A stretch of DNA of 64,000 nucleotides from Hyphomicrobiaceae bacterium (lineage in GTDB: Bacteria; Pseudomonadota; Alphaproteobacteria; Rhizobiales; Xanthobacteraceae). A program made the translations under genes and the position numbers. Within the stretch, counting starts at the first letter, position 1. Each line of letters opens with the position of its first letter. Under the pieces are notes generated by a model. It ran no database searches. It was not told the origin of the DNA and saw only the letters and a list, made by a program, of their open reading frames with translations. This document shows, one piece after another, positions 8,868 through 17,475 of this stretch. The DNA lies in assembly GCA_021324465.1 (NCBI GenBank), contig JAJPJB010000096.1, forward strand, positions 1 through 64,000, given 5' to 3'.

Positions 8868-9088
8868 TCAACGGGTGCGAGCAAGCAAAAGGTCTGTTGG
8901 CCGAGGCCGCGCATTGCGAGGTGGCATCGATTCCCGATGACGTGCGCATAGGGCAATTCGCGCCGTGGGACAGCCTTGCACATTTGCGGCTTGTGCTCGG
9001 CATCGAGCAAAGAATCGGCCGCACACTCGACGCCGACGAGGCGATCCGCATCGAGAGCCTCAAAGATATCGCGGCGCTGCTCGGGTGA
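8864..9088 (+). CDS. Small acyl carrier protein
   Basis: This 74-residue reading frame starts at an ATG that overlaps the GNAT stop by four bases (ATGA). It has the carrier-protein layout: helix 1, then the phosphopantetheine attachment motif WDSLAHLRLVLGIEQRIG with Ser37, and a last helix around ESLKDIAALL. The protein would be charged by the adenylating enzyme encoded two genes upstream. It is too divergent from fatty-acid AcpP to serve general lipid synthesis (no DSLDTVE core), so it is a dedicated carrier. No phosphopantetheinyl transferase gene is in the window. Confidence 0.82.
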   Translation: MINGCEQAKGLLAEAAHCEVASIPDDVRIGQFAPWDSLAHLRLVLGIEQRIGRTLDADEAIRIESLKDIAALLG

Positions 9089-9221
9089 ACACGTTGAATT
9101 GCCGTCACCGTGCGGTGCCTGGCGCGAGCGCCCGAGCCTCGAAGGGCGCACGCTGAACGGTCTGAAAAGCTCCCGGAAGGGCCGCGCTGCGCGCGGGTGC
9201 CTTGGGATGAGAGGTGCGGGC

Positions 9222-10022
9222 CTACGGGCCGAACTTGTAGTCGACCTGGAAGGTGACCAGCGTCAGGTTGTGACTAAACGAAAAGGCCGGCGGAACCGGG
9301 CCGGTTCCGAAAGTATTCGCAAAGCTGACAAGGCCCGGTGAAGTGCTCGGGAATGATGCGTGCAGGACGTTCAATCCGAAAATCCAGTTCGGGAAGGGCA
9401 TCGCCTGGACGCCGCCGCCGTAAACCGCCCCGACAAGCGTGGATGTTTTCGACCATTCAACAAATTGCGGACCGGATGGACCTATATCGGCGCCGCACCC
9501 GTCATTTGGAGAGACGCACGTGGCCGTATCGCGAACACTGGTTACGCCGACACCGACGGTCCCATAGACAAGCCAGTTGTTGGCGATGGTCAGGCCGCCC
9601 CTAAAGCGGGCCGTATAGAGCCAGCTGTAGCGGCTCGACCAAGTGACGGTATTGACGCCACTCTTGCCTCTGAAGAACGGGCTCTCGCTGACCGACCCGT
9701 GGACGTCGAGCCCGGTAAAATCGGTCTCGAATCCGTAGACAAAATTCCCAGTCTGCACATTGTAGCCGAACTGGCCGCCGCCGGCGAAGCCCTGCACGTT
9801 CAGGCCGGGCGTATTCCAGGTGCCCGTCAAAAAGAAAGGCGCCGCGGTGACATTGGCGATCAATGACGGGTTGGACTGTCCAAAACCGCCGCCGATATTG
9901 CCGCCGATGTAAAAACCGGTCCAGTTGTAGATGGGCGAGGGCGGCGGCGCGGCTTGCGCCGGCAGCGCGGCCGTGCAGGTCAGCGCGACCGCCGAGGCCG
10001 ACGCCAAAAGTGTGTTGCGCAT
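9222..10022 (-). CDS. Omp25/Omp31-like outer-membrane beta-barrel protein
   Basis: The 266-residue product has a signal peptide ending AALPAQA, then the signature NWTGFYIGGNIGGGFGQS of Omp25/31-type barrels, repeated amphipathic strands such as QFGYNVQTGNFVYGFETDFTG and RYSWLYTARFRGGLTI, and the typical end VTFQVDYKFGP with a final aromatic-type strand. It is an eight-stranded-barrel candidate in the outer membrane. Such proteins are abundant structural or porin-like components in Hyphomicrobiales. It is convergent with the acyl carrier operon and has no functional partner next to it. One Cys pair (around VSPNDGCG and TATCV) may form a loop disulfide. Confidence 0.87.
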   Translation of the reverse strand: MRNTLLASASAVALTCTAALPAQAAPPPSPIYNWTGFYIGGNIGGGFGQSNPSLIANVTAAPFFLTGTWNTPGLNVQGFAGGGQFGYNVQTGNFVYGFETDFTGLDVHGSVSESPFFRGKSGVNTVTWSSRYSWLYTARFRGGLTIANNWLVYGTVGVGVTSVRDTATCVSPNDGCGADIGPSGPQFVEWSKTSTLVGAVYGGGVQAMPFPNWIFGLNVLHASFPSTSPGLVSFANTFGTGPVPPAFSFSHNLTLVTFQVDYKFGP

Positions 10023-10311
10023 GAATCGCCCCCGCGACCCGGCTCTGTTACAGATGTTACAAATAACCCGGCATGGTCGCCCGGCCTAGTGCAAATAAGC
10101 CACATGTCGGCGTGAAATGCGGTGCTCCCGCGTGTTTTCAACGGCTTGCACGCGCTTAGTCTTAAATGCCTGGTTTAATTGTGTGATTATCTTCCGTCGG
10201 CCGCCAACGACGGCCCGCGGGGCGCGGCTAGCACGGCGGCTGGTCGGTATCCGGCTGCCCCTTCACCGACACTGTGGCGCTCGCCGCCGAACGTGATATG
10301 CGGACGGCCGC

Positions 10312-10827
10312 ATGGCCCCGATTCCAGACTCGTCTTCGGCTACGGCCCGGCGCCCCGTCCGTCGCCCCTTGTCGCTGAAGGCGACCGCCTTTGCGCTGAT
10401 CGGGCTCCTCAATACGGCGGTCGACTATGGCGTCTTTCTCGCCGCGCGTGCGGCCTATATGCACCTGCCGGCGGCGCTTACGACCTTCGGCGCCGTGGCC
10501 GATCTGTGCCGCTGCGGCACGTCCGATACTGTTTTGCTGGTTGCCGCCAATGTCACGTCGTGGCTGGTCGCGGTAAGCGGCTCCTATGTGCTCAACGCCG
10601 CAATCACCTTTGCCGCCGAATCGGGACGAAAGCTGCGGCTACGCGCCTATCTCGCTTTTGTCGTCGCCGGCATTGCCGGCCTGATCGCCAATACCGCCAC
10701 ATTGGTCGCCGCCGCCCAGCTCCTGGCGCTGCCGGTCTGGCTCGCCAAGGCGCTGGCGGTGCTGGCGAGCTTTGTCGTCAATTTCGCGCTGTCGCATTTC
10801 GTCGTGTTCCGCGTACGCGGAGAGTGA
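10312..10827 (+). CDS. GtrA-like membrane protein
   Basis: The 171-residue product has four predicted membrane helices and the GtrA signatures FALIGLLNTAVDYGVFLAAR, SGSYVLNAAITF and the closing FVVNFALSHFVVFRV. GtrA proteins are thought to move undecaprenyl-phosphate-linked sugars across the inner membrane or assist GtrB-type glycosyltransferases. A short Cys-containing insertion (ADLCRCGTSD) between helices 1 and 2 is unusual. A GtrB/ArnC-like transferase lies at 5543-6625, so the pair could work together although about 3.7 kb separate them. Confidence 0.87.
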   Translation: MAPIPDSSSATARRPVRRPLSLKATAFALIGLLNTAVDYGVFLAARAAYMHLPAALTTFGAVADLCRCGTSDTVLLVAANVTSWLVAVSGSYVLNAAITFAAESGRKLRLRAYLAFVVAGIAGLIANTATLVAAAQLLALPVWLAKALAVLASFVVNFALSHFVVFRVRGE

Positions 10828-11061
10828 AGCGCATGACCCGACGGCGTCCTGCGGACGAGGACTAGGAGTAAATTCGTCGCTCCGAGGTGCGGGACGCAGA
10901 GCCCGAGCCGCGAGAAGCGTTTGCTGAGGCGTCGAAACGGCATGCTTCGAGGGCCGCTTCGCGGCCACCAACATCCCGGGAACCTGCTGGCGTGGCCGCC
11001 GGTTTTTTTGAGATAGGTCTTTTGCAGAACAGTTGAGGGCGTGCGTCAAGGAAGGTGCGCC

Positions 11062-14000
11062 ATGGCCGATAACAACGCCGATAGCGGTAATGGCGAGGCG
11101 CCGGGTTCCGGCAACGGTCACGGCGATGAAAAGCCTCTCATTGTTGCGATCGGCGCCTCCGCCGGAGGCCTTTCGGCCCTGCGAAGCTTCTTCGGCTCGC
11201 TGCCCGAAAACACCGGCGCCGCCTATGTCGTTGTCGTCCACCTCGATCCGGAGCACCGCAGCGAACTGCCGACCATCATCGGCGCGCGGACGCGCATGGC
11301 AGTGGTCCAGGTCGGCGAACGTGAGCAACTGCAGCGGAACCGCGTCTATGTCATTCCGCCCGATCGGCGACTGCAGTTGGTCGATCACGAAATCCTGTCG
11401 GCGCAGTTCGACGAACCGCGCGGCCAGCGGGCGCCGATCGATTCGTTCTTTCGCTCGGTCGCCGAGCGACTCGGCGACGGCTTCGCGGTGATCCTGAGCG
11501 GCGCAGGGTCGGATGGCGCGATCGGCGTGCGCGCGGTCAAGGAATCCGGCGGCATCATCCTGGTGCAGGATCCGAACGAAGCCGAATATTCCTCGATGCC
11601 GCGCAGCGCCATCGGCACCGGTGTTGCCGATTTCGTCCTGCCGGTGCGCGATCTCGCCAAGCGCCTGGCCGATCTCATTCGCATCAAAGAGAGCGGGACG
11701 GTCCCCACCATCCGCAGCTTCGACGAGGAATTGCTGCGTCGCATCCTGGCGCATCTGCGCGTGCGGACCGGCCACGATTTCTCGAAGTACAAGCGCTCGA
11801 CCGTACTGCGCCGGATTACACGGCGCATGCAGGTCACCCGTGCCGACAATTTGCGCGAATATTACGACGTCATGCGCGAGAGCGGCGAGGAGGCTGAGGC
11901 TCTGCTGAGCGATCTCTTGATCTCGGTCACCACGTTCTTTCGCGACGCGGAGGCCTTCGACAAGCTGGCAACAGAGGTCGTTCCCGAGCTGTTCAAGGAC
12001 AGGGAGCCCGAAGAGACCATCCGCGTCTGGGTGACGGGCTGCGCCACCGGCGAAGAAGCCTATTCCTTCGCGATCCTGCTGCTGGAGGAGGCGGCGCGGC
12101 ACCAGGCCCGCCCGCAAATCCAGGTGTTCGGCTCCGATCTCGATTCACGGGCGCTGGCCGCGGCGCGCGAAGGCCGCTTTCCGATCGCGATTGAAACCGA
12201 TGTGAGCGAGGCGCGGCTGCGCCGGTTTTTTGTGCGCGAGGGCGATCATTATCGCGTACGCCAGGAGGTGCGCGACATTGTTTTGTTTGCGGTGCACGAC
12301 CTGCTCAAGGATCCGCCGTTCTCGCATGTCGATCTAATTTCCTGCCGCAATGTCCTGATCTATCTCGACCGCGAATTGCAGGAACAGGTCATCAGCACCT
12401 TTCACTACGCGCTCAATCCCGGCGGCTATGTCTTTTTGGGCGCTTCGGAGACCGCGGAGAATCCGGCCGGCCTGTTCCGCTGCATCGATCGCGCCGCGCG
12501 CATCTATCAAACAACCGCGGTGGCCGGCGACAAGCCGCGGCTGCTGCCGCGGCTGCTCGGTCCGGTGCGGGTGCGCGAGCAGGTGATGCAGCTCGGCCGC
12601 ACCATTAGCCCCACCGTTGCGCTCGGCGAGGCGGCGATGCATCGGCGCGCCATCGAGCAGGTCGCGCCGCCCAGCGTGCTGGTCGATGAAACGCATCGGG
12701 TCGTTCACCTTTCAGAAAATGCCGGCCGCTTCATCCTGCCTTCGGGCGGACCGCTGTCCGGTGACGTCGTCGATCTGGTTCGACCGGAACTGCGCTTCGA
12801 ATTGCGTTCGGCGCTCAATCGCGCGTTCGAGCAGAACGAGAGCACGCTGAGCCTGCCGATCCTGGTACGCTTCAACGGCGCGCCGCATCGCGTGCATCTG
12901 GTGGTCAGGCCGGTGCAGGTGAACGGCAGTGCCGAACCGCGCAACGCCGTAGTCATGTTCATCGAAGGCGAGGCGGTGGATGAGGGCCTGGTCTCGCCCG
13001 ACCGCCAGGCAAGCGACGAGACGGTCCGGCGGCTGCGGCAGGAGCTGGAGTTGACGCAGGCGCGCCTGCGGACGGTGCGCGAAGAATCGGACGCGGCCAA
13101 CGAGGAGCTGCGCGCCGCCAACGAAGAGCTGCAATCGATCAACGAGGAATACCGCTCGACCTCGGAAGAGCTCGAAACCTCCAAAGAGGAGCTGCAGTCG
13201 ATCAACGAGGAGCTGCAGACCGTCAACAGCGAGCTCAAGCTCAAGCTCGAAGCGATCTCGCGCGCCCACAGCGATCTGCAAAACCTGGTGGCGGCGACCG
13301 ACATCGGCACGCTGTTCCTCGACTCGACCTTGCGCATCAAGCGGTTCACCGAGCGGGTGACCGAGCTGTTCAGCATCACCCAGACCGACGAAGGCCGGCC
13401 GATTACCGACTTTGCGCATCAGCTCCAATACGAGGATCTGGTGAAGGATGCGCGCGCGGTGCTCCTCGATCTGACCCCGCTGCGCCGCGAAGTGCGCAGC
13501 CGCAGCGGCCGCTGGTTCGATATGCGGCTGCGGCCATACCGCACGGTCGATGACAAGATCGACGGCGTGGTCATCACCTTCGTCGACATTTCCGAGCGCC
13601 ACCAGGTCGAGGAGCAGTTGCGTGCAGGCGAGCGCCGCCAGCGGCTGCTGCTCGGCGAATTGACGCATCGCGTGCGCAACATTCTGGCAGTGATCCAGGC
13701 CATCGCCCGTCACACCTTCCAGAAGGATGATTCGACCGGGGAAGCGCTCGTCCGCTTTGAAGGCCGGCTGTCGGCCTTGGCCAGCGCGCAAACGCTCCTC
13801 GTCGAGTCGGATTGGAAAGGCGCCAATCTCGCCGAACTGGCGCACGCGCAGCTGAGGGCTTACGTGATGGACGGGCTGGAACGGCTGCGCATCGCGGGCG
13901 AAGCAGTGTCGCTGCCCTCGGATATCGCGACCCCGCTTGGGTTGGTGCTGCACGAGCTGGCAACCAACGCGGCGAAATACGGTGCACTCTCAAATGCAGA

Positions 14001-14247
14001 GGGCCGGGTCGCTGTCACCTGGACGGTCGATCGGCGGAACCAGCCGCCGTTGCTCAAGCTTGTCTGGAAGGAAACGGGCGGGCCCGCGATAAGCCCGCCT
14101 GCCATGACAGGGTTTGGAAGCACGCTGATCGACAGCGCAATTTCAGCGGCGCAGGTCAGGCGCGATTTCCGGCCGGAAGGCTTGACGTGCACGATTGAGG
14201 TCGCGCTGCCGGAGACCACAAACCATGGAGCAGCTGGCGAAGCTTGA
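11062..14247 (+). CDS. Hybrid CheB-CheR-PAS sensor with HWE-type histidine kinase
   Basis: The 1061-residue cytosolic protein joins several modules. CheB methylesterase (about 25-205) has the catalytic Ser33 in VAIGASAGGLSAL, the His in VVVHLDPEHRS and the Asp in ILSGAGSDGAIG. CheR methyltransferase (about 220-475) has VWVTGCATGEEAYSFAIL and FSHVDLISCRNVLIYLD. A coiled coil of repeated EEL units spans about 655-735. A PAS domain follows (GTLFLDSTLRIKRFTERVTE). The C-terminal kinase has the HWE-type phosphorylation box GELTHRVRNILAVIQ (His869) and N-box ELATNAAKYGALSN. The start has an AAGGAAGG Shine-Dalgarno. The next gene overlaps its end by 23 bases. No chemoreceptor is nearby, so the input is probably cytosolic. 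Confidence 0.93.
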   Translation: MADNNADSGNGEAPGSGNGHGDEKPLIVAIGASAGGLSALRSFFGSLPENTGAAYVVVVHLDPEHRSELPTIIGARTRMAVVQVGEREQLQRNRVYVIPPDRRLQLVDHEILSAQFDEPRGQRAPIDSFFRSVAERLGDGFAVILSGAGSDGAIGVRAVKESGGIILVQDPNEAEYSSMPRSAIGTGVADFVLPVRDLAKRLADLIRIKESGTVPTIRSFDEELLRRILAHLRVRTGHDFSKYKRSTVLRRITRRMQVTRADNLREYYDVMRESGEEAEALLSDLLISVTTFFRDAEAFDKLATEVVPELFKDREPEETIRVWVTGCATGEEAYSFAILLLEEAARHQARPQIQVFGSDLDSRALAAAREGRFPIAIETDVSEARLRRFFVREGDHYRVRQEVRDIVLFAVHDLLKDPPFSHVDLISCRNVLIYLDRELQEQVISTFHYALNPGGYVFLGASETAENPAGLFRCIDRAARIYQTTAVAGDKPRLLPRLLGPVRVREQVMQLGRTISPTVALGEAAMHRRAIEQVAPPSVLVDETHRVVHLSENAGRFILPSGGPLSGDVVDLVRPELRFELRSALNRAFEQNESTLSLPILVRFNGAPHRVHLVVRPVQVNGSAEPRNAVVMFIEGEAVDEGLVSPDRQASDETVRRLRQELELTQARLRTVREESDAANEELRAANEELQSINEEYRSTSEELETSKEELQSINEELQTVNSELKLKLEAISRAHSDLQNLVAATDIGTLFLDSTLRIKRFTERVTELFSITQTDEGRPITDFAHQLQYEDLVKDARAVLLDLTPLRREVRSRSGRWFDMRLRPYRTVDDKIDGVVITFVDISERHQVEEQLRAGERRQRLLLGELTHRVRNILAVIQAIARHTFQKDDSTGEALVRFEGRLSALASAQTLLVESDWKGANLAELAHAQLRAYVMDGLERLRIAGEAVSLPSDIATPLGLVLHELATNAAKYGALSNAEGRVAVTWTVDRRNQPPLLKLVWKETGGPAISPPAMTGFGSTLIDSAISAAQVRRDFRPEGLTCTIEVALPETTNHGAAGEA

Positions 14248-14623
14248 AGTCAGCGCGCCGCTTCGCAACGCGCAAGTGCTCATTGTCGAAGACGATGCCA
14301 TCCTGCTCATGGAGCTGGAACAGATTTTGCGCCGCGCCGGCGCGCAATCGGTCATGTGCCGCACCGTCAGCGATGCGCTCGCCGCGCTGCGGCAAGGGTC
14401 CATGAGCGTGGCCATTCTCAACATCAGGCTCGGGTGCGAATCCGTCGCACCGATCGCCCGCGAATTGGGGAACCGCGGGATACCTTTTGTGTTTTATACC
14501 GGACAGATCGGCGGCGATGCTTCGCTCATGGAATGGGCCGATCGGAGGATCATCGCCAAGCCGGCGCAAGCGAGCGAGATCATCGAGGTGATCGGCAGTC
14601 TGTTGCGGGAGAGGGGTGTGTGA
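14225..14623 (+). CDS. Pseudo-receiver protein: CheY-like fold with Asn at the phosphorylation site
   Basis: The ATG at 14225 gives 132 residues and overlaps the kinase gene by 23 bases, so it is its natural partner. The fold is that of a receiver: LIVEDDAILLMELEQIL holds the acidic pair, FVFYTGQ gives the Thr position, and IIAKPAQ gives the Lys-Pro. The strand that normally carries the phosphoacceptor reads VAILNIRLG, so Asn66 replaces the Asp (codon AAC). Typical single-domain receivers next to HWE kinases read LDVNLG here. It therefore probably cannot be phosphorylated in the usual way and may act as a fixed-state binding partner or inhibitor. Confidence 0.85.
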   Translation: MEQLAKLEVSAPLRNAQVLIVEDDAILLMELEQILRRAGAQSVMCRTVSDALAALRQGSMSVAILNIRLGCESVAPIARELGNRGIPFVFYTGQIGGDASLMEWADRRIIAKPAQASEIIEVIGSLLRERGV

Positions 14624-14726
14624 CTACGGAAAAATTTTTCGTAGGTACTTTTCCAAGCTTACGTTCTATATTGGCGCCGCATATTTTTTTAAGGAAGCCA
14701 TTTGATAAGAAGAAGGCGACGCGGTC

Positions 14727-15131
14727 ATGCCGACATATACATTCGAGGTCATCGACGGGTCTGGTGGCATTGCAGATGATGTTGGCGTCAATTTGCGCAA
14801 TCGCGATGACGCGCTGCGCTACGCGCAGAATGTCATTCACGAGTTGATGTCGCATCGGGAAGCGGATACGCGGCATTGGCGGCTGGATGTTTATGAAAGC
14901 GAGCGGGAGCCCGTTTTCAAAATTCCATTCTTCAGCATCGACCAATCCTTCGCTCATCTGGCGCCGGAGTGGCGGGCCAGAATGGAGGACGTCTGCGGCC
15001 GTCGGCTGGCGCTGGCTGAGGCCGCACAGGCGGCGCGTGCCACGCTCAGCGAAGCGCGCGCCCTGGTCGCCCGCTCACGCGGCCGGCTGTATCTGGCGAC
15101 GGATCGCGGCCGAAAGATCATTCGCGACTAG
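14727..15131 (+). CDS. DUF6894 family protein
   Basis: The 134-residue product begins MPTYTFEVIDGSGGIADDVG and continues with DDALRYAQNVIHELM, the pattern of the small DUF6894 proteins found in many copies in Bradyrhizobium-like genomes. The N-terminal 60 residues form the conserved unit; the C-terminal half is a charged helix (AAQAARATLSEARALVARSR). There is no signal peptide or membrane segment. The role is unknown. It follows the kinase/pseudo-receiver pair after about 100 bases that include an A/T-rich stretch suitable for its own promoter. Confidence 0.75.
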   Translation: MPTYTFEVIDGSGGIADDVGVNLRNRDDALRYAQNVIHELMSHREADTRHWRLDVYESEREPVFKIPFFSIDQSFAHLAPEWRARMEDVCGRRLALAEAAQAARATLSEARALVARSRGRLYLATDRGRKIIRD

Positions 15132-15270
15132 CGCTTTCGATGCCCGCGAGGCAATTGCCGATCGCGCCCAAACCTCCTAGGCTTCGGGCCATCACCGGCA
15201 ACGGCTCAATTTCAGGCGCCGGTGGCTGAGAGACGGTGGCGCTCCCGCCTGTTGGTTGGAAGGCCGGGCC

Positions 15271-15531
15271 GTGCTGATTTTGCAGGAAGAATTGGCGCAG
15301 GAGCTCGCCGTGGTTGAGCGGCACATCCTGCAGGGCGAGCGAAACGTCACCCTGCAGCGGTGGCGGGTGGCGGCGGCGCAGGAAAAATTCGGCCGCGACG
15401 TCTCCTTGTCGCGCGAGCTGCTGGTGGCCTTCGAACGCAGCTTGGCGCTGCACTACTGGCATCGAAGTTACATTCTTCGCGACCTGCGCACCCGGCGGGA
15501 TGAGGAAAGGCGCGCGGCAAAGCGGAGCTGA
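15271..15531 (+). CDS. Small helical hypothetical protein
   Basis: A GTG start at 15271 with a GGAAGG Shine-Dalgarno seven bases before it gives 86 residues, almost wholly helical and charged: LQEELAQELAVVERHILQGE, then WRVAAAQEKFGRDVS and a basic tail RTRRDEERRAAKRS. There is no signal peptide or Cys. I do not recognise the family. The opposite strand also has an open frame here, but it is Pro/Gln-rich and has no Shine-Dalgarno. It lies among other small genes of probable stress function. Confidence 0.5.
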   Translation: MLILQEELAQELAVVERHILQGERNVTLQRWRVAAAQEKFGRDVSLSRELLVAFERSLALHYWHRSYILRDLRTRRDEERRAAKRS

Positions 15532-15732
15532 ATGCGCTGAATGCTCAATCCAGCGCATCGTCGCTATGTCCGCTAGACAACGTCGGCTGCAGTTTTGCCA
15601 CGCTCCTTAAGCGCGACGTGCACGAGATTCTCGCACGATAACCATTCGCCAACCGAAACTCACGCGCTGCCGCAACCTTCGCAGAATTCTGCCGTTGATC
15701 GGCATCGCTCGCGTCCGAGCGAGGGACATTCC

Positions 15733-16077
15733 ATGCCGCCAAGTTCGATCGCAGACATTTGTCGGCGCATGCGAGCAATTCCGTGGGCCAAGCCCATCCG
15801 CGTCCAGTTCACATGCGATGACAAACCACTGTTCGGCTGCCGACTTTGCATTCTGCGTTACGGGCTCAAGACCGGCGATCGCACGCGCTTGTTCACCGAT
15901 GAGTTCGAAGCGCTGAGTCACACCTGCAGCCACGCGGAAATGGCCGCACGAGCCATTAACGGCCGCACCCTCAGGAGCGCGGCGCGAAGCGGCGAGCCGC
16001 AAAAGGTGGTGCCGGCCGAGGCAGCACCCGACCAGCCTGCTCGCAGGCCCGCGCCAAATGCGGGCACCGCAGAATGA
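15733..16077 (+). CDS. Small Cys-containing hypothetical protein
   Basis: From the ATG at 15733 the product is 114 residues. The conserved-looking part is the first 75 residues, SIADICRRMRAIPWAKPIRV followed by a CRLCILRYG motif and HTCSHAEMAARAING. The Cys-X2-Cys pair plus a later Cys and two His could bind zinc, but this is inference. The C-terminal 35 residues are Ala/Pro/Glu-rich and probably disordered. I do not recognise the family. It precedes the Crp/Fnr gene by 163 bases. Confidence 0.55.
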   Translation: MPPSSIADICRRMRAIPWAKPIRVQFTCDDKPLFGCRLCILRYGLKTGDRTRLFTDEFEALSHTCSHAEMAARAINGRTLRSAARSGEPQKVVPAEAAPDQPARRPAPNAGTAE

Positions 16078-16240
16078 CCAGCCTTATTTTCCCGCAAATC
16101 CCGCTAAGTCTGGCACCATACTTAACGCCAACTCAGATTGCACACAAAAATCGACGGGGTTTCCGAACCAAATCGGAAATGCTGCGTTGCGTAGTTAGGC
16201 GTGGGAGTGTTCCCGTAGTTCTGGTCGGGGGATTATCGAC

Positions 16241-16990
16241 ATGGTTGGCCGATTAAGCGTCTTGACCGAGACCGAAAGCACAGCGGCCCGGCAAGGCAGC
16301 AATCGCTTGCTCGATGCCATGCCACAGGACGCCCTTGCGCTGCTAGAACCGGAGCTTAGGCATACGGTCCTGCCCCAGGGCGCGGTCTGCTTTGAAGTCG
16401 GCGAGCCGATCGAGCAGGTCTATTTCCCGCAAACCGGCATGATCTCACTTTTGGTCACGACCGGTGACGGCGACATGGTCGAGACCTCCTCGGTCGGGCG
16501 TGAGGGCGGCATTGGGCTGCAATGCGGGCTTGGCGCCCGCTCCTCGTTCACCCGCGCCGTGGTGCAAATACCCGGACGGTTTTCGATCCTGCCTGCGGTC
16601 CGCTTCGAATATGCGGCGAGCCGCAGTCCGGCGCTGCGCGACTTGGTTTTCCGCTATATCGAGACGGCCTGGGCCGAGGCGCAGCAGAACGCCGCCTGCA
16701 ACGCCATCCACGACAGTTCGGCCCGCCTCTGCCGCTGGCTGCTGCACACCGCGGATCGTACCGGCAGCGAGCAGCTTCTGCTCACCCAGGAATTCTTGGC
16801 CGACATGCTGGGCGTGCGGCGGACCACCGTGACGCTCCTGGCGCAGGAGCTGCAAAAGCGCGGATTCGTCAAATATAGCCGCGGCCGCATCACCATTCTG
16901 GACCGCAGCGGACTCGAAGCTTGTTCGTGCGAGTGCTATCACGCCATCAAAGACGAAAACCTGCCGCTCAAGATCGGCGTGAAGTTGTAG
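16241..16990 (+). CDS. Crp/Fnr family transcriptional regulator
   Basis: The 249-residue product has an N-terminal cyclic-nucleotide-like sensory domain (LPQGAVCFEVGEPIEQVYFP, QTGMISLLVTTGDGDMVETS, GREGGIGLQ) and a C-terminal winged helix with LTQEFLADMLGVRRTTVTLL. It ends CSCECYHAIKDENLP, a Cys-rich tail seen in this rhizobial subgroup. Without the FNR N-terminal Cys cluster it is not an iron-sulfur oxygen sensor of the classical type. The ligand is unknown. Neighbouring small genes are plausible targets. Start: the ATG follows a G-rich stretch within ten bases. Confidence 0.88.
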   Translation: MVGRLSVLTETESTAARQGSNRLLDAMPQDALALLEPELRHTVLPQGAVCFEVGEPIEQVYFPQTGMISLLVTTGDGDMVETSSVGREGGIGLQCGLGARSSFTRAVVQIPGRFSILPAVRFEYAASRSPALRDLVFRYIETAWAEAQQNAACNAIHDSSARLCRWLLHTADRTGSEQLLLTQEFLADMLGVRRTTVTLLAQELQKRGFVKYSRGRITILDRSGLEACSCECYHAIKDENLPLKIGVKL

Positions 16991-17247
16991 CCGCGGATAG
17001 CGGACCAACAGACGACGAAAATCGCAAGGCAAATCGATTTTCCGGTAAATTCTCTGTCGTAAGGCCTGTCTCGCCTGTCGTCTGATGCCGTCTATCGCAA
17101 GCTGGCGCGCGGCGTTGCACATGATGACCCTGGTGCAGCGCATCATCCGATAATCCAAATGAAGAAATTTTTGGCGGCGTAAGTCGCATTGCTCACCGAC
17201 GGCCTTGCTGGACTTATTCAATATGAGTTCCGCGCGGGGAGTGCATG

Positions 17248-17475
17248 ATGGCCATCTCCGACCGTCGTTTCGATTACGCCTTCGATGATGCGCGCACCAG
17301 GATCATGGGCGAGACCTGCGAGGCCGGCCGCGTCAGGCTGCACGGCGTGGGTTATCCCGACGGCGTGAAAGGGGTGATTGCCGATCGCATCATCGCCACT
17401 GCCGGCCGCTCGCCGAAGACCGATCCGGAACGCCTGGCGAGCGCCGTCGTCGCCAGCCCGGGCATCAAGCTATGA
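17248..17475 (+). CDS. Small hypothetical protein
   Basis: Two consecutive ATG codons at 17245 and 17248 follow a GGGGAG Shine-Dalgarno; spacing favours the second, giving 75 residues. The product is soluble, beginning MAISDRRFDYAFDDARTRIM and ending ASAVVASPGIKL. I do not recognise the family. Its stop overlaps the next start (ATGA), so it is coupled to the following small gene. Confidence 0.45.
   Translation: MAISDRRFDYAFDDARTRIMGETCEAGRVRLHGVGYPDGVKGVIADRIIATAGRSPKTDPERLASAVVASPGIKL

Noticed and set aside
10952-10966. Perfect hairpin GGCCGC-TTC-GCGGCC as a terminator after the gtrA-like gene
   Set aside because: No T-tract follows directly and short GC palindromes of this kind are frequent by chance in this composition.
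10639-12117. Long antisense open frame (492 codons) across gtrA-like and the CheB-CheR kinase gene
   Set aside because: It mirrors two well-supported genes on the other strand, has Arg/Asp/His-rich composition typical of high-GC antisense frames and no recognisable motif.
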